The translations under genes and the position numbers were made by a program. Of a stretch of DNA of 64,000 nt, positions 32,169 to 41,070 are shown piece after piece (within the stretch, counting starts at the first letter, position 1; every line of letters starts with the position of its first letter). The DNA is taken from positions 62,001 through 126,000 of the forward strand of contig CACJEG010000004.1 of the NCBI GenBank assembly GCA_902592375.1, given 5' to 3'. The notes under the pieces are model-generated. The model was not told where the DNA came from and searched no databases. It was given only the letters and a program-made list of their open reading frames with translations. Source of the DNA: an uncultured Pelagibacteraceae bacterium (GTDB lineage Bacteria; Pseudomonadota; Alphaproteobacteria; Pelagibacterales; Pelagibacteraceae).

Positions 32169-33356
32169 ATGAGCAAAAATTCTAGCGATGTTGTTATTAC
32201 TTCAGCACTAAGAACTCCAATTGGAAGATATAAAGGTTCGTTAAAAAATCTAAGTGCATCAAAATTAGGATCAATAGCAATTAAAGAGGTAATTTATAAA
32301 TCAAAACTAGATTTAGAGGAGATTGATGAAGTAATTATGGGGCACGTTTTAACTTCTGGACTTGGTCAAAACCCTGCTAGACAAGCTTCAATCGGTGCAG
32401 GATTACCGGTTTCTAAACCTGCTCATATTGTTAATCAAGTTTGTGGATCAGGATTAAGATCTGTTGTTTCAGGATATCAATCAATAAGTTTAGGAGAAAA
32501 TAAAATAGTCATTGCAGGTGGTCAAGAAAATATGTCTCGAGCAACTCATGTAATTTATTATAGAGAAGATAAAAAATTTTCTGAAAACAAATTAGTAGAT
32601 ACAATGATAAAAGATGGTCTGCTCGATTCATTTAATGATTATCATATGGGTGTTACAGCTGAGAATGTTGCCGAAAAATATAAAATTTCTAGAGACGAAC
32701 AAGATAATTTTTCTTTATATTCTCAGAAAAAAACAGAAAAAGCTTATAGCGTAAATAAATTTAAAGATGAGCTGATTAAATTACAAATTGAAGATGGTGA
32801 TAAAAAATTTATTTTTGAAAAAGATGAACATCCTAGAGAAAATTTAAGTATAGATGATCTAAAAAAATTAAAAACAGTATTTAAAGAGAATGGGACTGTA
32901 ACACCTGGAAATTCCTCAGGTATAAATGATGGTGCTGCGGCCTTAGTTTTAATGTCTAGAGAGCAAGCAGAAAAAAAATCATTAGAGTCATTGGTTAAAA
33001 TTGTATCTTGGGCTACTTGTGGGGTTGAGCCTTCATTAATGGGACTAGGACCCATACCTTCTATTCAAGAAGCTTTATCTAAAGCTAATTGGAAAATGGA
33101 TGAAGTAGACTTATTTGAAATTAATGAAGCCTTTGCAGCACAAAGTATTGCTGTAATTAAAGAATTAAAAATTCCTGAACAAAAAGTTAATGTTAATGGA
33201 GGAGCAATTGCCTTAGGTCATCCGATTGGAGCTTCTGGGGCAAGAATTTTGGTTACTCTTATCCATGAAATGATTAAACAAGATAAAAAAAAAGGTTGTG
33301 CGGCACTCTGTATTGGTGGTGGTATGGGAATAGCCATGTGTATTGAGAGAAGCTAA
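32169..33356 (+). CDS. Acetyl-CoA C-acetyltransferase (thiolase)
   Basis: A 395-residue biosynthetic-type thiolase interconverting two acetyl-CoA and acetoacetyl-CoA. The acyl-carrying cysteine is in VNQVCGSGLRSV. NEAFAAQ and the histidine of GGAIALGHPIGASGAR are the CoA/active-site loops, and the second cysteine is in CIGGGMG at the C-terminus. It is of the PhaA/AtoB type, about 390 residues. Its likely partner is the acetoacetyl-CoA synthetase upstream, since together they would convert acetoacetate to acetyl-CoA. No phaB or phaC is nearby, so polyhydroxybutyrate synthesis is not indicated. Confidence 0.93.
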   Translation: MSKNSSDVVITSALRTPIGRYKGSLKNLSASKLGSIAIKEVIYKSKLDLEEIDEVIMGHVLTSGLGQNPARQASIGAGLPVSKPAHIVNQVCGSGLRSVVSGYQSISLGENKIVIAGGQENMSRATHVIYYREDKKFSENKLVDTMIKDGLLDSFNDYHMGVTAENVAEKYKISRDEQDNFSLYSQKKTEKAYSVNKFKDELIKLQIEDGDKKFIFEKDEHPRENLSIDDLKKLKTVFKENGTVTPGNSSGINDGAAALVLMSREQAEKKSLESLVKIVSWATCGVEPSLMGLGPIPSIQEALSKANWKMDEVDLFEINEAFAAQSIAVIKELKIPEQKVNVNGGAIALGHPIGASGARILVTLIHEMIKQDKKKGCAALCIGGGMGIAMCIERS

Positions 33357-33484
33357 AAAGCTTAAAATTCATTTATTTTTTTATTTTTTGTACAATAAAA
33401 ATACAAGATTAACGAAAAAACGTTATTAATGTGTTAAAATAAAATCCAATAATGTTTTTTTGGGTATATAAAACATTTTAAAAA

Positions 33485-36400
33485 ATGAGCGAAAAATTAC
33501 TTGTTCCTGACATTGGTGACTTCGAAAATGTTGAGGTTATAGAGATACTTGTAAAACCTGGTGATCAAATCAAAGAAAATGATCCAATAGTTACAATTGA
33601 AAGTGACAAATCAAGTGTTGAAATCCCTTCTACAATTGCTGGAAAGGTAGATAGTTTAGCAGTTAAAGTCGGTGATAAAGTTTCTAAAGGTGATTTATTG
33701 CTTAATCTTACATCATCATCAAAAACATCATCAAAAAGCACTCTTCCAAAAGATACAGAAAATATAATTAAACAAGCTGAAGAAGCAATGGCTGAAAAAA
33801 AAGAGGAAAAAAATATTATATCTGAACCTATAATTGAGAAAAAAAAATCTACAATTCAAGTAGTTAATGGTACTGATATTGATCCACTTGAAACTCAAGA
33901 TTGGTTAGAGTCTTTAACTGCAGTTATTTCGAAAGATGGAAATCAAAGAGCTCATTTTTTAATTAAAGAACTCATCAACAAAGCTTATCGCGAAGGCGCA
34001 AACATTCCTTATACTCAAAATACACCATACATTAATACAATACCTCCTGAAGCCGAAGTGAAGTCTAGTGGTGACCAAAATATTGAAAGAAGAATTAGAT
34101 CTTTAATTAGATGGAATGCAGCAGCAATGGTAGTTCGAGCAAATAAAAAATATCCTGAGCTTGGTGGACACATCGGTACATTTGCATCTGCTGCAACATT
34201 ATACGATGTTGGTATGAACCATTTTTGGAGAGCAAAAAATAATAAATTTGGTGGAGATTTAATATATTTCCAAGGACATAGTGCTCCAGGAATGTATGCA
34301 AGGGCATTCTTAGAGGGCAGATTAAATGAGAAACAATTAGATAGCTTTAGACAAGAGGTAAAGCCAGGAGGTTTATCATCATATCCACACCCTTGGTTAA
34401 TGCCAAAATTTTGGCAGTTCCCCACAGTATCTATGGGGTTAGGACCAATGCTTGCTATATATCAAGCTAGATACATGAAATATTTAATCAATAGAGGTTT
34501 GATTAAAGATGAAGGAAGAAAAGTATGGGCTTTTTTAGGTGATGGAGAAATGGATGAGCCAGAGTCAATGGGAGCAATTGGTCTGGCTGCAAGAGAAAAT
34601 TTAGATAATTTAATTTTTGTTGTTAACTGCAACCTTCAAAGATTGGACGGTCCAGTTAGAGGTAATGGAAAAATTATTCAAGAACTTGAGGGAAGTTTTA
34701 GAGGAGCTGGGTGGAATGTAATAAAAGTGATTTGGGGATCATATTGGGACTCATTGCTTGCTAATGATAAAACTGGTCACTTAATAAAAATTATGAACGA
34801 GACCGTAGATGGTGAGTATCAAGCAATGAAAGCAAGAGACGGTGCTTATGTGAGAGAAAAGTTTTTTGGAAAATCTCCTGAAGCATTAGAATTAGTTTCA
34901 AGCATGTCAGATAAAGATATTTGGAGATTAAACAGGGGTGGACACGATCCCCACAAAGTTTTTGCAGCATATGATAAAGCAACCAAAAATCAAGGAAGTC
35001 CAACAGTAATTATCGCTAAAACTATTAAAGGTTATGGAATGGGAAAATCAGGTGAAAGTGTGAATACTACCCACCAAACTAAAAAATTAGATGTTGATGA
35101 TTTGATGTATTACAGAGATCGATTTGATGTTCCTTTAACAGATGAACAGGTGAGAAATATTGAATACTTTAAGCCCGATGAAAAATCACCTGAAATAAAA
35201 TACATTAAAGAAAGAAGAATTAAATTAGGTGGATTTTTACCTGAACGATCTACTTTTGCAAAACCAATAAAAGCACCAACCAAAGATATTTTTGATTTTA
35301 TGAAAGTATCGACTGGTGAAAAAAAAATGTCTACTACAATGGCACTTGTGAGAATGCTAACTAATTTATTAAGAGATAAAAATATATCTCCAAGATTAGT
35401 TCCAATTATTCCTGATGAAGCTAGAACTTTTGGTATGGAAGGTTTTTTCCAAAAAATTGGAATTTATGCGCATGAGGGACAAAAATATGAACCTGAGGAT
35501 GCAGCTCAATTAAGTTCTTATAGAGAAGATAAAAGTGGCCAAGTTTTAGAGGAAGGTATCAATGAAGCAGGTGCTATGTCTTCATGGATTGCTGCTGCCA
35601 CTGCATATACTAATCATGATATCGAAATGATCCCAATTTATATTTTTTATTCAATGTTTGGTTTCCAAAGGATAGGAGATTTAGCTTGGGCTGCTGGGGA
35701 TAGTCAGGCTAGAGGATTTTTAGTTGGCGCAACAGCTGGAAGAACAACATTAGCTGGAGAAGGCTTACAACACCAGGATGGGCATAGTCATTTAATTGCA
35801 TCAACTATTCCAAATTGCGTAACTTATGATCCTACATTTCACTATGAATTAGCTGTAATTTTTCGAGAAGGTCTAAGAAGAATGCATGAGAAAAATGAGA
35901 ATGTTTTTTACTATATTACAACAATGAATGAAAATTATTCACACCCAGAAATGCCAAAAGATAAAAATTGTGAGGAAGGTATTTTAAAGGGCATGTATAA
36001 AATAAAAGAATTTAACAAATACAAAAAAACTAAAATCCAACTTTTAGGATCAGGAACAATCTTAAGAGAAATGATGTCTGCCGCAGAGATTTTACAAAAT
36101 GATTATCAAATTGATAGCGAGATATGGAGTGTAACTAGTTTTAATGAATTAAGAAAAGATGGAATGGAAGTAGAAAGATATAATCTTTTGAACCCAGATA
36201 AAGAACCTAAAAAATCTTATGTTGAGCAATGTCTGGGTCAAACAGAAGGCCCAATTATGGCTGCATCTGATTATATGAGAATGAATTCAGATCAAATCAG
36301 ACCTTATACTAATAAAAGCTTTTATTCATTAGGAGCAGATGGTTTTGGAAGAAGCGATACAAGAAAAAATTTAAGAAAATTTTTTGAGGTAGATAAAGAA

Positions 36401-36523
36401 CATTTGGTTGCTTACGGTTTAAGTATTTTGGCAAAAGAACAGCTTATAACTTCTAAATATGCAAAAGATGCAATGAAGAAGTATAATATTGACAGTAATA
36501 AACCAATGCCAACAAAGTTATAA
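33485..36523 (+). CDS. aceE: Pyruvate dehydrogenase E1 (homodimeric) with N-terminal lipoyl domain
   Basis: A 1012-residue protein. Residues 1-78 are a lipoyl domain with the lipoate-accepting Lys42 in TIESDKSSVEIPS. A charged linker (79-127) leads to a full AceE from about 128 (DIDPLETQDWLESL). The ThDP-binding motif is FLGDGEMDEPES, running to NCNLQRLDGPV; EGLQHQDGHSH is in the C-terminal half. It decarboxylates pyruvate and acetylates lipoate. Standard AceE is about 890 residues and carries no lipoyl domain, so this is a fusion. The aceF ATG follows the stop directly. Reading frame is open throughout, so the fusion is not a sequencing join by appearance. Confidence 0.93.
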   Translation: MSEKLLVPDIGDFENVEVIEILVKPGDQIKENDPIVTIESDKSSVEIPSTIAGKVDSLAVKVGDKVSKGDLLLNLTSSSKTSSKSTLPKDTENIIKQAEEAMAEKKEEKNIISEPIIEKKKSTIQVVNGTDIDPLETQDWLESLTAVISKDGNQRAHFLIKELINKAYREGANIPYTQNTPYINTIPPEAEVKSSGDQNIERRIRSLIRWNAAAMVVRANKKYPELGGHIGTFASAATLYDVGMNHFWRAKNNKFGGDLIYFQGHSAPGMYARAFLEGRLNEKQLDSFRQEVKPGGLSSYPHPWLMPKFWQFPTVSMGLGPMLAIYQARYMKYLINRGLIKDEGRKVWAFLGDGEMDEPESMGAIGLAARENLDNLIFVVNCNLQRLDGPVRGNGKIIQELEGSFRGAGWNVIKVIWGSYWDSLLANDKTGHLIKIMNETVDGEYQAMKARDGAYVREKFFGKSPEALELVSSMSDKDIWRLNRGGHDPHKVFAAYDKATKNQGSPTVIIAKTIKGYGMGKSGESVNTTHQTKKLDVDDLMYYRDRFDVPLTDEQVRNIEYFKPDEKSPEIKYIKERRIKLGGFLPERSTFAKPIKAPTKDIFDFMKVSTGEKKMSTTMALVRMLTNLLRDKNISPRLVPIIPDEARTFGMEGFFQKIGIYAHEGQKYEPEDAAQLSSYREDKSGQVLEEGINEAGAMSSWIAAATAYTNHDIEMIPIYIFYSMFGFQRIGDLAWAAGDSQARGFLVGATAGRTTLAGEGLQHQDGHSHLIASTIPNCVTYDPTFHYELAVIFREGLRRMHEKNENVFYYITTMNENYSHPEMPKDKNCEEGILKGMYKIKEFNKYKKTKIQLLGSGTILREMMSAAEILQNDYQIDSEIWSVTSFNELRKDGMEVERYNLLNPDKEPKKSYVEQCLGQTEGPIMAASDYMRMNSDQIRPYTNKSFYSLGADGFGRSDTRKNLRKFFEVDKEHLVAYGLSILAKEQLITSKYAKDAMKKYNIDSNKPMPTKL

Positions 36524-37786
36524 ATGTCAGAAACTGAGATTAAAGTACCTAATATTGGAGATTTTAAAGATGTTGAGGTCATTGAGGTATTAGTTTCTGA
36601 AGGTCAATCAATTAAAAAAAATGATGCTCTAATAACAATTGAAAGTGATAAATCTAGCGTAGAAATACCATCAAATTTAGAAGGTAAAATTAAAAATTTA
36701 AAAATAAAAGTAGGAGACAAAGTTTCTGAGGGCGACTTAATTTTAACTATAGAGAGTTCCTTTGAAGTGAAAAAGGAAGAGGTTAAAGAAAAACCAGAAA
36801 TTGAAAAAAAATCAAAAAATATTGAGGTAATAAAACCTGAAATCCAAGAAAAAACTTTTTCTAAAAATAATATTTCAAATATTTCATCTGCAAGTCCAAA
36901 AGCTAGAAAATTTGCTAGAGAACTTGGTGTGGATATTAATCAAGTTGCGGGAAGTCAGAAAGATGGCAGGGTTGTTGAAGATGATATTAAAAAATTTGTT
37001 TCATCTAACTCAAAAACCACAGTTATAGCAAAAGATACAAAACCAGATAAAATTAAAAACGAATTTGAACATTCTGATTTTGGTGAAATAGAAATTAAAG
37101 ACATACCAAGAGTAAAAAAATTATCATCAAAATATCTTACAAATGCATGGACAACAATTCCTCATGTTACAAATCACGATGAAGCCGACATAACAGAGAT
37201 GGAAAGTTTTAGAAGTTCATTAATAGATATGTATACTGGAGAAAAAATTAAAATTACACCTCTAGCTTTTATAATAAAGGCTTTAGTTGCATCTCTTAAG
37301 AAATTTCCTAGTTTTAATTCTTCTATCGACGAAATTGAGACTGGAAAAATGACTTTAAAAAAATATTACCATATTGGGATAGCAGTTGACACACCAAATG
37401 GATTAATGGTTCCAAAAATAAGAAATGCAAATAACAAAAAAATTTCTCTCATAAGTAAAGAATTAAAAGAGGTAAGTGAACTTTGTAGAAATTTAAAAAT
37501 TGATAAAAAAGAATTGTTTGGTGGCTCGATGACAATTACGAGTTTAGGTGGTATCGGAGGTTCATTTTTTACCCCCATAATTAATTATCCTGAAGTTGCT
37601 ATATTAGGAGTAGGAAGATCAGAAAAAAAACAAATTTTTATGAATGGTAAGTTTCAAACCAGGACTATGCTCCCAATTTCTTTATCTTATGATCACAGAA
37701 TTATTGATGGTGCAGAAGCAGCTAGGTTTAATAATGATCTAAAAGAAAACTTAGGCAAAAATTTTGCTTATAAACTAGCTGTCTAA
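36524..37786 (+). CDS. aceF: Dihydrolipoyl acetyltransferase (PDH E2)
   Basis: A 420-residue E2 with one lipoyl domain (1-78, Lys43 in TIESDKSSVEIPS), a peripheral-subunit-binding domain (ASPKARKFARELGVDINQV...GRVVEDDIKKF) and the catalytic core from about 190. The catalytic His-Asp motif is SLSYDHRIIDGAEAARF. It transfers the acetyl group to CoA and forms the complex core. Its lipoyl domain is clearly the twin of the one in E1 (KVGDKVSEGDLIL versus KVGDKVSKGDLLL). No lpd (E3) gene is adjacent, so E3 must come from elsewhere. Confidence 0.95.
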   Translation: MSETEIKVPNIGDFKDVEVIEVLVSEGQSIKKNDALITIESDKSSVEIPSNLEGKIKNLKIKVGDKVSEGDLILTIESSFEVKKEEVKEKPEIEKKSKNIEVIKPEIQEKTFSKNNISNISSASPKARKFARELGVDINQVAGSQKDGRVVEDDIKKFVSSNSKTTVIAKDTKPDKIKNEFEHSDFGEIEIKDIPRVKKLSSKYLTNAWTTIPHVTNHDEADITEMESFRSSLIDMYTGEKIKITPLAFIIKALVASLKKFPSFNSSIDEIETGKMTLKKYYHIGIAVDTPNGLMVPKIRNANNKKISLISKELKEVSELCRNLKIDKKELFGGSMTITSLGGIGGSFFTPIINYPEVAILGVGRSEKKQIFMNGKFQTRTMLPISLSYDHRIIDGAEAARFNNDLKENLGKNFAYKLAV

Positions 37787-37792
37787 TTAAAA

Positions 37793-38686
37793 ATGAGTAA
37801 ATCCATATCATTATTTAGTGCCTTATTGTGCACTTTCATTTGGGGAACAACTTTCATTGCCCAAGACACGGGCATGGATAATATTGGCCCTTTTACATTT
37901 AATGCTGTGAGGTTTTTTGTTGGTTTTCTAGCCATAATTCCACTTATGGTTTTATTTGAATTAAAAAATTTTAAATCAGAATTTAAATTAGATAAAAAAA
38001 CTTTCATAATTTATTCATTATTAATTGGAATTTCTTTATTCTTAGGCTCAGCACTACAACAAGTTGCTTTGCTTTATACAGATGTTGCAAATGCTGCTTT
38101 TTTTACAATTTTTTATGTTCCAATGGTACCGATTATCATTTTTTTGTTTGGTAAAAAATCAATACATTGGAGTGTATGGCCTTCTGTAGTTCTATGTTTA
38201 ATTGGAGGATATTTATTAACAAATTTTCATGATGCAACAGTAAGATTAGGAGATACTTTAGTTGTTCTCGGAGCTCTATTTTGGAGTACTCATATCATAT
38301 TTACTGGGATCATTATAACAAAATACAATCTACCACTTACTTTAGGAGCTGCGCAGACTTTAATTGTGGCTATTCTTTCATTTATAATTGGAATTATTTA
38401 TGAAGAATTTATTTTAAGTAATATTTTAATGGAAATTTATTCAATTTTATATGCAGGTATATTATCTGGTGGATTTGCATTTGTATTACAAATTTATGCC
38501 CAGCGTAATATTACTCCAGCACCTGCAGCTATAATTTTTTCTCTTGAAGGTGTATTTGCGACTATAGCTGCTTGGTTTATTTTAAATCAAATTCTAGATG
38601 TTAATAATTTACTTGGATGCTTTTTTATTCTATGTGGAGTTCTCTTGTCTCAATTACTACCTTTAATTAAAAAAAAAAATACTTAA
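37793..38686 (+). CDS. DMT-superfamily (EamA) transporter
   Basis: A 297-residue membrane protein with about ten helices in two EamA repeats. The first repeat is marked by LLCTFIWGTTFIAQDTGMDNIGPFTFNAVRFFVG. The second is marked by GALFWSTHIIFTGI and by AIIFSLEGVFATIAAWFIL. Members export or import small metabolites. Substrate is unknown. It follows aceF by six bases and may be the tail of that operon, or simply read through. Convergent with uppP, overlapping by four bases. Confidence 0.87.
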   Translation: MSKSISLFSALLCTFIWGTTFIAQDTGMDNIGPFTFNAVRFFVGFLAIIPLMVLFELKNFKSEFKLDKKTFIIYSLLIGISLFLGSALQQVALLYTDVANAAFFTIFYVPMVPIIIFLFGKKSIHWSVWPSVVLCLIGGYLLTNFHDATVRLGDTLVVLGALFWSTHIIFTGIIITKYNLPLTLGAAQTLIVAILSFIIGIIYEEFILSNILMEIYSILYAGILSGGFAFVLQIYAQRNITPAPAAIIFSLEGVFATIAAWFILNQILDVNNLLGCFFILCGVLLSQLLPLIKKKNT

Positions 38687-39447
38687 TAAATTAAACTAAA
38701 TAAAATTAAAGCAATTATTATTCTATAAATTACAAACGCATTCATTGAAAATTTATTTATATAAATTAAAAAGAATTTAACTGTTAGAAAAGAAAAAATA
38801 AAAGAAGATATAATTGCGATAACAACTAAGTAATTAAACTGAATTGACTGTTCAAAAACATCTTTTAAGCTTAAGACACTTGCTCCAGCTAATGCTGGGA
38901 TTGAAAGTAAAAAAGATATCTTACTTGAGTCTACTCTATTAAATTTTAAAATTCTCGCAGCTGTTATAGTAATTCCTGCTCTACTCACTCCAGGTACAAG
39001 AGAGAAAATTTGGAAAATACCTATAAATATTATTGACTGAATATTTAAATTTGAAGAAATTTTTTTATCAAATCTATTTTTGTCAGAGATGTATAAAATA
39101 ATTGCGAATATTAAAGTAGTCCAAGCAATGACTTCTAAATTTCTTAACTGATAAATTAAATTTGTACTATAAAGTATATATCCAACAATTATTAATGGAA
39201 TAGATCCTAATACAATTAAATTTAAAATTCTTTTATTTTTTCTGATATCAAACAATTCATCTTTAAAAAAATAAATTATAGCTATTAGTGAACCTAGATG
39301 GAGGCTAATATCAATAAGCAAAGAACTAGATTTAAATTCATATAAAGTAGAAACCAAAATTAAATGAGCAGAAGAACTAATAGGAAGAAATTCAGATATC
39401 CCTTGAATTGCAGAGAGAATTAAAACTTCTATAATATTTTGAAACAT
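38683..39447 (-). CDS. uppP: Undecaprenyl-diphosphate phosphatase UppP (BacA)
   Basis: A 254-residue polytopic membrane enzyme that recycles undecaprenyl pyrophosphate to the monophosphate carrier of peptidoglycan synthesis. The N-terminal motif is GISEFLPISSSAHLIL. The second is PGVSRAGITITAARIL, where the usual GxSRSG shows Ala for the second Ser. Eight or so membrane segments. It stands alone on the minus strand, with its start 183 bases from the divergent gltD. Confidence 0.93.
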   Translation of the reverse strand: MFQNIIEVLILSAIQGISEFLPISSSAHLILVSTLYEFKSSSLLIDISLHLGSLIAIIYFFKDELFDIRKNKRILNLIVLGSIPLIIVGYILYSTNLIYQLRNLEVIAWTTLIFAIILYISDKNRFDKKISSNLNIQSIIFIGIFQIFSLVPGVSRAGITITAARILKFNRVDSSKISFLLSIPALAGASVLSLKDVFEQSIQFNYLVVIAIISSFIFSFLTVKFFLIYINKFSMNAFVIYRIIIALILFSLIY

Positions 39448-39495
39448 TGTTTCTTCGTAACTTATAAAGTATTTATTTAAAACAATTCGATTTAA

Positions 39496-39510
39496 GCATA
39501 ATAGCTATGC
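39496..39510. promoter_or_regulatory. Inverted repeat GCATA-n5-TATGC upstream of gltD
   Basis: A perfect 5-bp inverted repeat around ATAGC in the uppP-gltD divergent gap, about 120 bases before gltD. A possible operator; the half-sites are short, so chance is possible. Confidence 0.4.
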
Positions 39511-39555
39511 AATAATTAAAAACGCGTTAATTGGCGGTAATAATTTAAAAATTAA

Positions 39556-39572
39556 GGTCAATATATATGACC
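39556..39572. promoter_or_regulatory. Inverted repeat GGTCA-n7-TGACC upstream of gltD
   Basis: A perfect 5-bp GC-rich inverted repeat around ATATATA, 58 bases before the gltD ATG. It stands out in very AT-rich DNA and is placed like an operator for the glutamate synthase operon. The regulator is unknown. Confidence 0.5.
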
Positions 39573-39630
39573 TATTTTATGCTTTATATACATAAATCAG
39601 GGTATATTTTGCCAAAACTTAAATAATATT

Positions 39631-41070
39631 ATGCCGGATAAAATGCTCAAATTTGTTAAAATAGGTCAACAAACTCCACCTAAAAGAGAAGTTGATACGA
39701 GAAAGAAAGATTTTAACGAAATTTATGAAGAGTATATCAATGAAAAAGCCAAAGAACAGTCTAGTAGGTGTTCGCAATGTGGAGTACCTTTTTGCCAAGT
39801 TCATTGTCCTTTAAGTAATAACATTCCAGATTGGCTTAAACTGACAGCAGAGGGAAGATTAAAAGAGGCGTATGAATTATCCCAAAGCACAAACAATATG
39901 CCTGAAGTATGTGGCCGAATTTGCCCCCAAGATAGATTATGCGAGGGAAATTGTGTAATTGAACAGTCTGGTCATGGAACAGTAACTATTGGATCAGTAG
40001 AAAAATATATTACAGATAATGCTTGGGCTCAGGGCTGGGTAAAACCAATTAAGGTAACGAATGAAAAAAATCAAAGCGTAGGAATTATAGGAGCAGGTCC
40101 TGCTGGTTTAGCTGCTGCAGAACAATTAAGAAAAAATGGGTATAAAATAACTGTCTACGATAGATATGATAGAGCAGGAGGATTATTAATTTATGGAATT
40201 CCAAATTTTAAATTAGAAAAAGAAGTTGTAGAGCGAAGAACAAAACTCTTAAAGGATGGAGGAATTGAATTTGTTCAAAATTTTGAAGTTGGTAAGGATG
40301 CAAGTCTAGACCAATTGAGAAAAAAACACGATGCAATTTTAATTGCTACAGGAGTTTATAAATCAAGAGAAGTAAACTTACCTGGAAATGATCTTGATAA
40401 TATTTTTCCTGCAATGGATTTTTTAACAGCATCTAATAAAAAAGGTCTAGGAGATGATGTTGAGTTGTTTGATAAAGGAATTTTAAACGCAGAAGGTAAA
40501 GATGTTGTTGTAATAGGTGGAGGTGACACAGCAATGGATTGTGTAAGAACTTCTATAAGACAGAAGGCAAAATCTGTTAAATGTTTGTATAGAAGAGATA
40601 AAGAAAATATGCCAGGATCTGCAAGAGAAGTTGCAAATGCAGAAGAAGAAGGTGTTGAATTTGTTTGGTTATCAAGTCCTAAAGAATTTAAAGGTACAAA
40701 TAAAGTAGAAAAAATAATTGTAGATCAAATTAAACTAGGTGATCCAGACGAGACAGGAAGAAGAAAGCCACAAGTACAAGAAGGCTCTAGTTACGAAACC
40801 AAAGCAGATATGGTTATCAAAGCACTAGGTTTTGATCCTGAGGATTTACCGAATTTATTTGATAGTAGTGAATTACAAGTAACAAAGTGGGGAACTATTA
40901 AAACAGATTTTGATACTATGGAAACAAATATAAAAGGAGTGTTTGCAGCTGGTGATATAGTTAGAGGAGCTTCATTAGTTGTTTGGGCGATAAAAGATGG
41001 AAGAGATGCAGCAGCTTCAATTAAAGCTTATTTAGAGAGTAAATCTAAAGTGGAAAAAAGAGTGGCTTAA
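39631..41070 (+). CDS. gltD: Glutamate synthase (NADPH) small subunit
   Basis: A 479-residue flavoprotein passing electrons from NADPH to GltB. The N-terminal 4Fe-4S region has RCSQCGVPFCQVHCPL and CGRICPQDRLCEGNC. The FAD site is VGIIGAGPAGLAAAEQLRKNG and the NADPH site VVVIGGGDTAMDCVRTSIRQ. The C-terminal FAD motif is GVFAAGDIVRGASLVVWAI. Together with GltB it forms the GS-GOGAT ammonia assimilation route. It precedes gltB with a one-base overlap (TAATG). The small-before-large order is less common than gltBD. Confidence 0.97.
   Translation: MPDKMLKFVKIGQQTPPKREVDTRKKDFNEIYEEYINEKAKEQSSRCSQCGVPFCQVHCPLSNNIPDWLKLTAEGRLKEAYELSQSTNNMPEVCGRICPQDRLCEGNCVIEQSGHGTVTIGSVEKYITDNAWAQGWVKPIKVTNEKNQSVGIIGAGPAGLAAAEQLRKNGYKITVYDRYDRAGGLLIYGIPNFKLEKEVVERRTKLLKDGGIEFVQNFEVGKDASLDQLRKKHDAILIATGVYKSREVNLPGNDLDNIFPAMDFLTASNKKGLGDDVELFDKGILNAEGKDVVVIGGGDTAMDCVRTSIRQKAKSVKCLYRRDKENMPGSAREVANAEEEGVEFVWLSSPKEFKGTNKVEKIIVDQIKLGDPDETGRRKPQVQEGSSYETKADMVIKALGFDPEDLPNLFDSSELQVTKWGTIKTDFDTMETNIKGVFAAGDIVRGASLVVWAIKDGRDAAASIKAYLESKSKVEKRVA

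Noticed and set aside
32169-33356. Polyhydroxybutyrate synthesis locus around the thiolase
   Set aside because: No phaB, phaC or phasin gene in the window; acetoacetate use fits better.
34015-34425. 136-aa minus-strand ORF in aceE
   Set aside because: Lies wholly inside a clearly conserved aceE region in another frame.
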